From Ceriagrion tenellum (taxonomy: Eukaryota; Arthropoda; Insecta; Odonata; Coenagrionidae): DNA of 64,000 nucleotides. The stretch covers positions 56,132,964 to 56,196,963 of the forward strand of contig OY720637.1 in the NCBI GenBank assembly GCA_963169105.1, read 5' to 3'. Of this stretch, positions 1-11,746 are shown piece by piece (position 1 is the stretch's first letter; every line of letters begins with the position of its first letter). Under the pieces are notes generated by a model, which did not search any database, was not told where the DNA came from, and saw nothing but the letters and a program-made list of their open reading frames with translations. Position numbers and translations under genes: made by a program.

Positions 1-829
1 AAGTAACATTGCTTGCATGAAAAGCTTGTTGATTGTCAAATTATTTGCATTGAATTTAAGCTGGAATATTAAAACTTAAACTAAGCATGACATAAGTTGG
101 ACGTGATATTACTTTATGAATGCTTACCATTTCCTCAACGATAAATTATGTTTTTCTAAATTACCAGAGAGAAAGTTTATTTAAAACTCAATCAATAATT
201 ATGCTTGGCAATAATTAGGATGGCTGTTGCATGATCTGCAGTCATGTAATGCTCTAGGAGATCTTTGGAGATTTTGCTCCTGCATGTTTGAGGTTATCAT
301 TGTGACCTTTCCCCCTCGGTTCCTCTCTCTAAAAAATGTCACCATGTAATATGTTGATGAAAAGTGTTCAGCTTGCTTAAAAAACATATTATCAGCAGAA
401 GTAAATGGTTTTAAAAATCAACCATTAACCTTGTGATGTCTTTGAATGGGCTATGTGATTGCTGGTTAAATGAAGCCTTAATGTTAATTAAAAAATAAAA
501 TAATCTGCTTGTACAAATATATTATGATTTTAAATAGGTGGTAAAGAAACTTGGCAAAAGCTGCTTTTATATGTTATACTTAGTGTTGTAAGCATATGCA
601 TTCAATCTCTTTCAGCTTGTGTGTTTGATGGCCTTGAACTTTTCATCAATTTGACCACTTTATTACTTCTCTTATGGGTTGAAAAGGTATTATTTTAAAT
701 TATTTCACACAAGTTTTCAGCATGCTGGAGAGCCCGGCTTTATTTATATTTTTTCCTTCCACGGAAAACTTATCAAAACATTTTACAAGAATCATGTCTT
801 GATATTTGTAAAATTTTCTGTGCCTACAG
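1..829. other. intron upstream of the hAT-derived terminal exon
   Basis: This AT-rich stretch has no convincing coding frame. It ends in a pyrimidine-rich tract and CAG at 827-829, which serves as the splice acceptor for the exon that follows. I read it as the 3' part of an intron whose upstream exons lie outside the window. Confidence 0.6.
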
Positions 830-1246
830 GTCAGGATCATCATTGGGGAAAGTGGATCTAGCAGCAAGTCTGTAGATGTCAGCAGTGGAGATGAGCCCAA
901 GAACAAGAAAAGTCGCTTATCTGGAATGGAGTTATTACTGGGAGACTTATGCTCATTGCGTAGTGGGATGCCTGTTGAAGAGCGTGTTGAGTTAGAGTTG
1001 GTGCAGTATCATTCTGAGTCGCCAGCTCCCCTGGATACATGTCCTCTTGCCTGGTGGGCTGGTGCAACTGCTAAATGCCCTCGACTGGCTAGAGTGGCTC
1101 GTCGATATGGCTGTGTACCTGCTTGTGTGATTCCTCCTCAGAGAATACCTCTTGAAGCTCAGGTTCTTTTTGACGTGCGTCGAGCTGCAATTTCACCAAA
1201 CACAGTGGATAAACTCCTATTCCTCAATGGAAATCACAATGTGTGA
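830..1246 (+). CDS. terminal exon of a hAT transposase-derived (ZBED/DREF-like) protein, C-terminal dimerisation domain
   Basis: The exon opens after CAG at 827-829, starts in phase 0 and runs to TGA at 1244-1246, giving 138 residues of a larger protein. It begins with a serine-rich, acidic/basic linker, then carries the hAT C-terminal dimerisation signature. Visible pieces are PLAWWAGATAKCPRLARVAR, then RYGCVPA, then RRAAISPNTVDKLLFLNGN. In hAT transposases and their host-adopted relatives (ZBED proteins, Drosophila DREF) this region mediates dimerisation. The usual SxxRxFS block after the VPA motif is changed here to PPQRIPL. The frame is intact with a clean splice site, and no terminal repeats are visible nearby. 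I therefore infer an adopted host gene rather than a live transposon, but the BED finger and catalytic core lie outside the window. Confidence 0.72.
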   Translation, partial: VRIIIGESGSSSKSVDVSSGDEPKNKKSRLSGMELLLGDLCSLRSGMPVEERVELELVQYHSESPAPLDTCPLAWWAGATAKCPRLARVARRYGCVPACVIPPQRIPLEAQVLFDVRRAAISPNTVDKLLFLNGNHNV

Positions 1247-4200
1247 TGGTGAGTGAGATGAAGCACTTGCTGAAGACTGCAGAAGCAATGGAGACTAATT
1301 ATTGGCTCTATTTGTACTTTGTATATACCGTTTCAATTTTTGCTTTTTTCTGTTCAATTTTGTAATTGCTCAGAAAGCTAAAATTGAAATAATTTACTTA
1401 AAACAATGTTACTTCGATCAAGGCACTTACACCATTTTCTAATGAAGCTATCACTTGAAAGAATATTTAGGTTAAAATGAAAATAGAAACAAAGATTTGA
1501 GCGAATGTTTAATAATGGGATGTACAAGTGATGTAAACATTAGTTGACACAATTAATACAAAACTCTTCAATTTTCTCTTGAATCTTTGTAAAATAGTCT
1601 AATAATTTCTCATCATAATAGATTATAATGGAAAACAGAGTTCAAATGGACTTCTTATAAATTTATTTGTGCCTTATGCTTCAATATGAATTTGGAGAGA
1701 CTGATGTCCTAAATTAAGAGAATAAACTGCTATCACCTTGACAAATAAGAACTTTAAAGGGGTGCTCATACATTTGTATTACATAACGTTTGTTAAAACA
1801 GCTTCAGAGGAAAGCTTGTGTGAACTTGCATACAAGGCAAAATTTTAGGTAATTAACAGTTAAAATGGTTACAGCTTTCATTGTCTATTTTTGTGTGTAT
1901 GTTACTGCATATTTATTTTACCAGCCTAATGGTTTCTCAAAGAATAAGAATCATTTTCAAGTCAATTGCTGATGAAGCATTTCTTTCAAAAACTATGTCC
2001 GCTTACGTCAGTGCCTTTTTTCTCCACTAAGTTAGATCAGGATATGCTGTGTGTTTTATGTGAGAATTCTAAGCAAATCCTACCTTGGAACAAATTTCTC
2101 TTTTGTAGATAAAAGTGATACCAGTGTTCGTTGATTTTTGTGATAACTGAAGCTGCAGGCACTAGCATAGGATGTTCTAGTCTCCTTGTTTTGTCATTTC
2201 ACTGTTCCAAATGTATGACATATGAGTAACATAGTGATCGAGTGGTCAAAGAGTTTTTGGAAGAAAGATATTTTGGGTTTTCTCCATGCTGGTGCACTGG
2301 TTTATCAGTCTCAACCTAGGAGAATGGCAAAACTGGTGATGACAAGTAAACCAAGACAAGTCAAAAAGTTATGAGAGGAGTCTCAACTGAGTCCCTAAAA
2401 TGAGTTGTTAGTATTTAATTTTGGGTAGCAATTTGGGGGTGAATTCTTTCCATATGTGATGTCAAAGATAAAATGCTTCTGGTGCTGATAAAAATTTGGA
2501 GTCCTTAGGAAAGTGTCATCTCTTTTGTTTGAAAAGCCCAATGTGCTGATGAACAGTATTGTACTTCACATTTTCATCAGATTAAACTAATACATGACAG
2601 TAAACAGCCGTAGATCTAAAAAATAGCATGCAAATTGTGACTGGGATTGGTTTTTTTGGGCTCCAAGAAACGTAGCTCTCAGTTAAATAAGCTGAGTAGA
2701 TTAAGCACTAAGTAAGCTAGAGAAATAGCCAGCATTTGCATGGATTCCTTTGGAATAACTAAGGCAGAGGACAAGATAAATCATTACATACAGTTGCCAT
2801 TATAAATTTATTATCAAGAACTTAATATTATCTATGATCCAAAGCTGAGGAAATAAGGTGACTAGTTTATGACAACTCCCAAAAAAACCCTTTCCCGGCC
2901 ACTAGTTTAATATGATCTTTCCAATTTTATGCATCCGAGAAAGACATACTGGAGAAATGTTACTTAGTCACTCACCCCTTTCCCAGCTATTTTAACTAAT
3001 CTTAAATGTTTACATTGCCTCCTTGTGCTCTAAACAGTTAATTTTTTATATTCCTGAGTACCATGCATGTATCCATGTTGCCTTGATGAAGGAACCAGTT
3101 ACAGTTAAAGGAATGGCTGTTCTTGATTTGTGAGAAATCATACCTCATCCCTGAATTATATTCAACCACACTCAGCTTTTGTTTTGAGAAGAAGATATGC
3201 AGTCGGGTACAGCTCTCTATTTGGCTGGTATTCTTAATGGTGTAGCTTCCATGCTTTTCCTCTTACTAGCATCTAAATTACTTAAAAGATGGGGGATATT
3301 TAGCATTGAGGTGCTATTCAGGAAATTATGTAGTTCTGTTGCTACCCATTCAGAATAGCAGCCTTAGGGTCTAAGTTGAGACACCTTAGGCAGGCTTCTA
3401 AGGTTGAGAGTTAAAAATTACCTAAGCTGTATGGAAGTTAATGCTCTACTCGAGAAAGATAGCGAAATATTGTCTGGATATTTGGCGCCATGCTTAATTT
3501 TGTCTGAACTTGGTGTAGCTGCACCAATATATGAAGTGGCCAGGTCTAGCGGTGACGGAGTCACCGAAGACGTGGTGTCATGACCTGAATGTCAGGCCTA
3601 TTAACCCTTTGTTGATAAAACTTAAGTGATGCTAAGTTATGCATGGAGAGAACGACCAAGGATTACAACTAAGAATCATATGTGGGAGGATGTTAACTGC
3701 ACATAGTGAGTTCCTTATTCTTATCTACGTATTTCAGCTTATGCTGACTGGTCAATTCATTTTTTGACTGATGAATTTCAAATCTTTAACATTTCTGAGT
3801 ATATTCTCAGAAAACTCTTTAAGTATACCTAGTAAGTTTTAATTCATGTAATAGCTAGATTCATTAAGTATCACCTGAAATAAAGGCTTCACAGTTAAGG
3901 TACCTGTAACTTAAACCACATAGCCTTTAACAAATGATGAACACCTAAGATACCTGTGTAAGCAATAAGATGGAAGCAACCTCAAGGTGTTATAATGAGC
4001 AGAAAAGGATTATTTAACGAGTAGCATTATAACAACTTTTGGATGACTTAGTCATTGCATTAATGACAGTATCTATTGTTATGAGTAACTACTTTCTTCA
4101 AAAATATGTCTTGTGTTAGTACTCATAGATTTGAATGTCATTATCTTGTTACTGTGGTTGTGTCATATATTCAGGAGTATAATTATTTTTTAATATATGA

Positions 4201-5279
4201 TAAGATTTGCATATCTTCTGAAATAAAGTGAAGTGCCAATATACTACTAGTAATAAATTCTTCAGTTATTTTCAATGGCTGGCAAGAGAAATTTTTCATT
4301 TACACATTAACTCGACATCATTATCCATGATGATTTCAATTAGTGCACTCTTCTGATATCAGCCAACACCAGCAGAGAATGTCAAGTCCACAATAACTAG
4401 AAAGGTCTCCAACAATCAGTTCAGCAAATTATTGCTTGCTTTGTGTCTACCTACTTTTTTTACCTACATTTTTTCTTTTTGCCAGAAAACAAGAAAGACA
4501 GTCGAATTATCCACCACTCAGCCTAGTTACATTGTCTGGCTTTGTTCAATTCATGGATATGGTTTCCTTTTTTGGACCACTTTTTTACTATAGGGTCCAA
4601 CTATGAAAACTTAAATTAAGCCCTTACTCTGTCATGGTTCACTCAATATCCCAGTTCTGATTGCTTGGGCAAAGCATTATAATGCTACTTCTTATTGCTT
4701 CATCGTCATCATTCGGGATTACGGCTTTGTTTGACACTTGGGAGTGACTCAAGATTAATTTTGTAAAGAACAGAATTATTTAACAAATTATCTTTTTTTC
4801 ATTTTGGTGCACACCATTAGCTAAGATTTCTCCATGTGTGTATGACCATAGGAGATGAAGTGTGACATTATAAAAGGTTACTTATGAACATCCAAGTTCT
4901 TAATTGAGAATATTAGATCCATGCAGGGCTTGAGTTTCCGCTGAAAAATGTGGCCAGCATTACAATGACTATCCTCTAGTGAAAAATCGCAATGGTTATG
5001 AAATGGTGGTTGGTAAAATCAGTAATTGTAGCTGAGAAAATTATGTTTTAGGTTGTAATTTATAATTATGATGATGTAGACCAAAACTCGTTTTTTGGTT
5101 TAGACCCTGGCCAAAGAGGTCAATTCAGTCATGTATCACTTAACTATACCATAACACCTGCAGTATTTAAGGACAATTAGGCTAAACATGCTCAGGCCTG
5201 TAAATATGGCTTTATGAAATGGCATCGGTAGCATAGTTTCTATGAGGCAAATATTTAATGAAGACTGGGACTTACATAA
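1247..5279. other. 3' untranslated and intergenic DNA, no gene recognised
   Basis: This stretch is AT-rich with only short random frames. An AATAAA at 1721-1726 is a plausible polyadenylation signal for the hAT-derived gene, giving a 3' UTR near 500 bases. I recognise no transposon or RNA gene in the remaining 3.5 kb. Confidence 0.5.
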
Positions 5280-6011
5280 TCAGCTCTCTGTCCCTTTCTT
5301 AATCCAATTGATGTCTTCATAATAACGAGGATCAGAAATCCTCAGTATTGTGCGTTTATAGTAGAAGTAATAGATTCCTGCAGCTGAAAGGAAATAATAT
5401 CACAATTAAAACTTATCTTTTCCTGGTATGCAATATGCTTGTTCATGTTTCTCAAAGACTTACTAAACCTCTGCGCGATGAATAATGTCAGTAATGCATG
5501 TGTCCACAGGGGCTTTTGAGAATAATTCCAACGAAGCGTAAGACTCCATATGTGCAATAAAATAGTCAAAATCAAGTACAAAATACAAATAGATATGGTA
5601 GCTTTGAATCGCACTAAGAGCAGACCAATGAGACCAGCCTAAGGGAAATAGGAAAAAAATTAATACTGTCCTCGTTAGATTGAAATAATACCACTTTTCA
5701 GTTTACTTACTTGAAAAATAAATGTTGAAAAGAAATTCAGAAATATTGATATCAATGAAAATACCAGACAAAAATCTTGAATTCTGAAATGAATTAATCC
5801 AAATGTTTAGCAATTAATCAAGTGTTTACGTCGATGAGATTTGTCAAACGTAAGAGATAAGCCTCGAAAAGATTCCTCACATGTAAACAACGAGAATCAA
5901 TATGTTGTCTTCGCGGAAGAAATCCGAAAATGCATTAATCAAAATATCCACCAGAATTAAAGTAAGCTGGAAGGACAGCATGACAATATATCTTTTTGAA
6001 GAGAGATGCAT
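5280..6011 (-). CDS. TMEM138: transmembrane protein 138 (TMEM138), four coding exons
   Basis: Joined on the minus strand, exons 6011-5881, 5783-5711, 5638-5464 and 5383-5280 give a 160-residue protein; the human protein is 162. All introns are GT/AG: donors GTGAGG, GTAAGT and GTAAGT, with acceptors after CAG, TTAG and CAG. Phases agree at every junction. Conserved pieces in order are LSFQLTLILVDILINAFSD (12-30), YIIQD across the first junction, FFSTFIFQAG across the second, HIWSLTLRW and LFIAQRF. The C-terminus is YYFYYKRTILRISDPRYYED. Four hydrophobic segments are visible. TMEM138 is a ciliary transition-zone/vesicle membrane protein, and human mutations cause Joubert syndrome. I chose the ATG at 6011-6009 because the human protein starts at the same distance before the first membrane segment. 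The gene lies head-to-head with the BTB gene. Confidence 0.9.
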
Positions 6012-6082
6012 ATCTGCGTTTGCCTTTCCGTAAACGACAACCACCCTTTTTTCACATCTTTTATACGACGAAATATTTCGCG

Positions 6083-6096
6083 GTTGCCATGGTAAC
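6083..6096. promoter_or_regulatory. RFX-type X-box in the TMEM138 promoter
   Basis: GTTGCCATGGTAAC is a perfect 14-bp palindrome. It fits the X-box consensus bound by RFX/DAF-19 factors, RYYNCC-N(1-3)-GGNRAC. It lies 72 bases upstream of the TMEM138 start codon and about 840 bases from the divergent BTB gene. X-boxes within a few hundred bases of the start are the standard mark of ciliary genes in nematodes, flies and vertebrates. Binding is inferred. Confidence 0.75.
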
Positions 6097-6935
6097 GATT
6101 GTTGCGTTCGATAATGTACAATGTTGCACACATGCAATGCATTAAGTTAGTACCGACTTCTAGTCCTTGCAATGTACTAACTGCTATAAGTTATATTCTT
6201 CACATGGCGATGAGTTTGGGGTCACTTCTCAGATTGGCTGTAATCACCAGATGATTCGCAGAAAACAATTTTCAACTATAGTCTACCTCACGCCATAATG
6301 TTGGGTATGTGCTTTTAACCATATTTGGAGCATTATGGCATTCTTCCGATTCCCAATTCGTTGATTAGGCATCTTCAAGTCTCTCTCAGAGATATCTACG
6401 TATACAATGCCCATTTTCGCAGTGTCAACTTCACGTACGAATACTGAGCTCAGAGCAAAGAATGTATATATTCGAACTTAACATGCTTCGAGTGAGTATT
6501 TTACATCGCAGAAGACAGGGTGGTACTACTGTCCAAAACACTAACGGAGTGCGTATTTGTTATTGTTGGATAAGTGAAGTGAAATAATTTTTGTTGTACT
6601 CGGACGGTAATTTCTCCATTTATTTGTGCTTTAAGAATCTTTTGAAGATTATTGTTTATTAAGGTCAAGTACATTTTTTTTAATTTTTTTATTTGAAATT
6701 CCGTTTCCCATAATTTACCCAACCAATCGAGATAATTATTGTCATTATCATCCTTAGAAATGTAGTCTTACATTTATGTGATTTCATACCCTGTAGTTCT
6801 CTGTGAGGAAGGCATTATGAAGTGACATGTAATTGTCACTGCGTGCATCACTGTAGTTAAGCGAAAGCCGACCTATAAACATTTATTTTCCGTTAAGTGT
6901 ACACCCTGTTGATACTTGTCCGCAAAATTGCGATA

Positions 6936-7634
6936 ATGTCGGTCGATAAGTTCTTTTTACAAATGAAATCTCACTCTAAGCAAGTATTTAGTGTTCTTAG
7001 GGAGCTGTATGATTCAGCATCATTAACTGATGTGACATTGCTTTGTGAGGGACATTATTTTGGTGCACATCGATTAGTTTTGTCGGCCTGTAGCCCATAT
7101 TTTAGGACACTCTTCACGACTATTCCCGATAAGCATCCAGTAATTTTTATGAAAGGAGTTAAAAAATCAGAGATGGTCGATATATTGGACTTCATGTACA
7201 ACGGTGAAGTGACGATTTCACACACTCAGCTTGCGTCGTTTCTGCAAATTGCGGACGAGTTATCAGTGAATGGTCTCACAAAAGGGTTACAGAATGAAGA
7301 TGGTGGAGAAGAAACAGGAATATGTGAGGGCAGTTTGGACAAGCATAACGTGAAGAAGAGGCGTATATCCAGTACAGATTCCCTCGAGGACAGCAAAAGG
7401 AAGGCGCACACGACTGAGGATACGGATGACGAGCCTTCTCAGCAAGAACTGAACGAAATTTTACCCCACCTCGATTTGCATAATGCGGGTGAAAGTATTG
7501 AAGTTCTCATTGACAAGGATACTAATCCCACTGTGAAAATAATTCCTAATAACAAGGACAATGGCGAACTTTTGCTGGACAATTTAGAAGTCAGTCGTGA
7601 CCAGCAGTTTAATAAATCAAGAGTCATCGAAACG
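6936..7634 (+). CDS. BTB/POZ domain exon 1 of a BTB-zinc finger transcription factor
   Basis: The exon encodes 233 residues beginning MSVDKFFLQ. The BTB/POZ fold spans about residues 15-120. Visible landmarks are LTDVTLLCEGHYFGAHRLVL, SACSPYFRTLF, DFMYNGEVTISHTQL and LQIADELSVNGL, as in the insect tramtrack/broad/lola group. The BTB domain mediates dimerisation and corepressor contact. After it comes an acidic and lysine-rich, low-complexity linker (KKRRISSTDSLEDSKRKA). The frame is open upstream to an ATG at 6897, but the ATG at 6936 puts the BTB domain at the usual distance from the N-terminus. The exon ends in phase 0 at ACG with donor GTTAGT, and reading on meets a stop at 7662-7664. Confidence 0.88.
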
Positions 7635-7710
7635 GTTAGTGGCTTTAACATTAGGAATATTTAAAGTTTTAAAATTGCTATTTAATTGCCATTACTGCAA
7701 TTATCTTTAG

Positions 7711-7857
7711 GATATCAAGGAAGAAATTGAATCCCCTGATAACACATCTCAAGGGAAGAAGGAAGTATCACCACCATGTGTGCCATCAGTTGATGTGATG
7801 CTTAGCAGAGAGCCAGTAGCTACGTCTAAGGTGCATTCGAATTCTGATCCGCGACAG
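7711..7857 (+). CDS. exon 2 of the BTB-zinc finger gene (linker)
   Basis: The exon has exactly 49 codons in phase 0. An acceptor TTATCTTTAG precedes it and a GTTAGT donor follows CAG at 7855-7857. It starts DIKEEIESPDNTS, a short acidic sumoylation-like IKEE motif common in the linkers of insect BTB-zinc finger proteins. The rest is serine/proline-rich and low in predicted structure. Only 76 bases separate it from exon 1, and the matching phases make the splice convincing. Frame-open sequence continues to 7974 but looks intronic. Confidence 0.72.
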
Positions 7858-9734
7858 GTTAGTCCTTCATCGTCTTTTGTAGTTGCTTTGTCAAGACTCG
7901 GCATTTTTTACCAAAGTAGTTTGATACTCTTATTTAGTCACCCAACTATTATTTTATGGATGCTTTCGAAGTGACCCTGTAAATATTTACGTATTTGAAG
8001 TATTTCCATGATGATGGCCAATTTTCCCTCTCTCTGATTGATAAATTCTCATTGTCTCTGCATGTTGATGATTTTTTTCAAAAGTATTTGCTATAACAGA
8101 AGAGTCAATTACATTTTTGCCATTGATTTGATGCTCATATTTCATCACTTTTTCAGTGAATTTGATGTTGTGTTATCAGGGCCTCTTGATTTAGTTCTTC
8201 TCTTACTCAGCTATTGTATTGGAATTCAAATACTGAAAAACATCATTGCTTGCATGTCAATAATTATTAATTCCTCCTAATCTTCCTCCCCGAATCCCAC
8301 TTGTGGTTTATGAGAAAGATTTGAATTACTTATGCTAATCTCTATGCCTGAGTTTTGTGTGAATTGTTCTCTGAAGCCTCTCCTTGAGTGGAATCTGGGC
8401 TGCTTGTCAGGGAGCTAGAATGGTCAGAGCTAGTTTCTATCCCATGTTGTCAGACAGCTCTATATCCAATCACCTTGATGCAGTGCCATCAAGTTGGAAT
8501 AAGTTAATGCGATGATGGTAGACTTACTGTGAGGATTTTATTTGCCAAGTCTTATCTGTTGACATACCAATTTCAACCGCAAGTTGGCAAGAAAGAGCAA
8601 TTGGCCCCATTATGCATTATAGATAGTAAAAAAAAGTTTATGCTTTATTCTGTTGTTAAATACTAATTGTTGTGTAGATATGGAGGCTAATTATCTAGAT
8701 TTTTCTTTATCTTTTCGTCTAATATACCTCGTTCTCGCTTAGTATTGAAGCATTCATGATTTTTTGTTGGTGTTGCTTGTGCGTGCACCTGTATTCTAAA
8801 TGTCTGTGGGAGATAAGTGTTGTATCTGACCTTACGGCCTAATGGAAAGGACAGAAATCTTGAATTTAAGATACTTCAATTGCTGGGGTGGAAAGTAGAG
8901 TTAAATGGCAGGAATCTATTCTAAAAATGTATTGAAGACTTCTTTAGTCTTGGAACCCATTATTTCACTTTGTTGTCCTTTTGTCATGTCAATCGTATTT
9001 ATGAATGCTGCTGATGTGTCAATCTCTATTGAAGTAGAAATGGTTACATACCATGTCGTACACCTTGATATTCACTGGCGCACTCCTTTTTTTCTGCTCA
9101 GCTTCAGGCTGCCATCCCAGTGAGTTTCATATTCAATGCTATGAAATATTTTGTTGATATCATCCCAGAATCTGTACTTTAAATTTGCCTGACTCCAACC
9201 CAATATAGATGGATAATATACCTCTTTTCTGCATTTGTTTTTCATGTTTGTTTGTTTCACATTTGTTTTTCCAATTTACTTACCTTTAAATCAATCTGGA
9301 AGTTAATCTTCGGAGGTTTGGTCTTATTTCTTCAAGGTTGTAAGATAGGCCTGGTTGTGCCAATTCTGGCTCTGGTTCAACTCATTCCAGATTTTGTTTA
9401 CTGCAGGGATGGTGGAGAGACTGAAATGATAGTGCTGGTCATCTTAAATAAAATTCCTACTTTTATTTCAAAATTAATGTATCACATTGATGTGATTGAT
9501 ATGATTTTTATTCTGTTGAAAACATATTTTCATGAAGGTCGAGTGTGTCCGTCTGGTGTAGGCTACATGGTCAAGGTGGGCTTACAGGCTGGCTTTGGCG
9601 AGGCTTAATGAAATAGTCCAGTGCAGCCCTCTGTTATTAGTAGATTACGGTGGCTGGGTTAAGAGTTCTCTGTTTGACTGCGGCTGAAGTCACTTAGAAC
9701 TCCCAACTGTGTGGTTCCAGACGGAAAGTAACTA
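7858..9734. other. first part of the long BTB-gene intron
   Basis: This is AT-rich intronic sequence after the GTTAGT donor at 7858. I see no further exon with convincing splice sites. The 9530-9734 part is less AT-rich and may belong to the LINE relic that follows, but I could not read protein similarity in it. Confidence 0.45.
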
Positions 9735-10092
9735 GTGGAAAAGAAGCTCTTGGATGCAATATCACTTGAAACAAAGTTATTTGATTATGCACCAATCAGG
9801 TGGTGTGGACTGGAGGAGGATGGAGAGGGTGAGCTGGGTGGCGAGAAGGACAAACCTGGAGGTATTGGATGTGGTTGGAGAGGAGAGGAAGCTAGTGGTG
9901 GAGGTTCAGAAGAGGCTGATGATTTGGATGGAGGGCATTTTGAAAAGAGAGGGAATGCTGAAGAGGGTAATAGAGGGGAGAACACTGGGAAACCAGAATA
10001 GAGGAAAGAAGAGGATAGGAATTCTAGATGAAATTAGAAGAGGAAGACATTATGAGAATTTTAGGCAGGATCTAATGGCAGATTTCTTATAG
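9735..10092 (+). mobile_element. RTE-like LINE relic, C-terminal tail of the reverse-transcriptase polyprotein
   Basis: A forward frame reads WRRMERVSWV, then EVLDVVGEERKLV, then GILKREGMLKRVIEGR and KKRIGILDEIRRGRHYE. This matches the tail after the RT domain in many arthropod LINEs, whose usual form is a WRRMERISWTDRV-like block followed by GHILR, VIEGR and RGRPR blocks. The aromatic and glycine positions are partly lost, so the copy is old. It lies inside the BTB-gene intron. The 5' end is truncated, as is usual for LINE copies. Confidence 0.6.
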
Positions 10093-11746
10093 GAAAGAAA
10101 GCAGAATGATATGCCAGAAATTAGTACATTACAATAAGTACTCTCCAAAAACCTACCATCAACTGGTAGAATATTTGGTGAGAGAAAAAAGTCAGATGGT
10201 GAGGGTTAGCTGCCTCAACATGCCCACGAATGCTATCTGAAGAAAACTTACCTATAGGAATGTAAGTGAAGGATAATTTCTGACAACAATTCCATTAGTA
10301 GGGCTAGTCATTATTTGTGAATTCCATCAAACACCATATCTTATGTCCATTACAGTCAGTCCTTAATTGTTAGGGATTAGATTAGTGAGGAATCTTCCAA
10401 GAAATTTATTAACACAAGAACATCTGAACTGGTGCGCATACCTGGTATGAAAGATCATTGGGAATGTTGGGGAATATTATTTATTTTCAAAGAAAATAAG
10501 AGATATGTACATATTTTAAAAAAAGGCTCTATATCCTCACAGAGTTCATATTTCCATGTTGGAATAATTGGGAGGGGGGCAAGAAAAAAACTGTAATTTA
10601 AAGGAGCCAATGTAGTGAACTTCTGAAAGCAATGTAATTTACTTTTGTTCACATATGATGTCATGGAATGGGTGGCTATTTTACATTGTAATCCCCTTTA
10701 ATGTGATCAAGGGTCAACAGTTGGGAATGAAATCAGGCTTACAGAGTGCATCTCTGATTTTGAAGTCTCGCTTCAGTCAAAGAACTATTCAGGTACCTAC
10801 AGATCAAAAAGAAAAAAAACTGAAAAATTGTGGCATAAGATCTTTCTTGGATGTTCTGAAAAACATGAACTGCCAGCATCATGTTGGACTTTAGGTTGTA
10901 TATACATATTCTGGCCATTTGGTTGAAAATTTCCACACTATATTATGTGGAGTTTTAAAATTTTACTGATTTGGGACCTTATTTTCCCGACTGAAATTTC
11001 AGTTGAGGATTGAAGGTTGCACAGAAACAAGACATTTTTCTCGACTTTTCCTTGATAAACTGTCATCGTTGTAAAATTTCTTCTCAGCCATTTTGTGTCC
11101 AAGAATTGAGCCTTCGAATTGCACATCTTATTTGGAAATTTACGATGCTTCTTATTTAAAGCACCTACTAAGCTTGTATCGAAGATTTAAAACTTTCTGC
11201 AGTTTCTAAGTGCAATACACTTTTTCCAGGTATGATACTCACTACACATGCTTTGAGTCGGCTTCTTCCAGCATCCAAGATTTGATATCAAATTTACCTG
11301 GGTTGTATTACATGTATTGAGTGAAAGGGTATCTGCTTTGGCGGGAAAAAGTTGTCTCATGTCAAATGAGGGTCAGGAGCATAACAAGCTGCACAGTTCC
11401 TGATGAACTGGTCTCAAACTTCAGAAGCCCAAGACCACTTACCATATTTTAATCGATTCTTTCTGGTGGATTTCCTATCAAAACTTTGTAGCAGTCTTAT
11501 TAGTGTTGTGAGTGTTGCAAAATGCCACTCTGCTATCCGCCACTTGATTGCAGCTCTATATATGAGGAGCCACCAAGGTCTTCATTAAATATTTGGAGGA
11601 TAAGAGTAAGGAGGCTAAGGATAAGGGTAATAGGGATAAGGATGATGACCTTGGGAGCAGTGTGGTGGTTGGGAAGTGGCAGTGTGTGCTGAGTGTGTTG
11701 TGGCAACCAGTCATGCCTTTTGGGGAGTATTATATTATGTTATGCA
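10093..11746. other. intronic DNA, nothing recognised
   Basis: This is AT-rich sequence between the LINE relic and the mariner element. It has short random frames only. It includes a purine-rich run near 11600-11640 (repeated AAGGAT/ATAAGG). Confidence 0.4.

Noticed and set aside
9252..9608. 118-codon plus-strand frame with hydrophobic stretches
   Set aside because: It lies within the BTB-gene intron close to a LINE relic. It has no family match and hydrophobicity follows from T-rich sequence.
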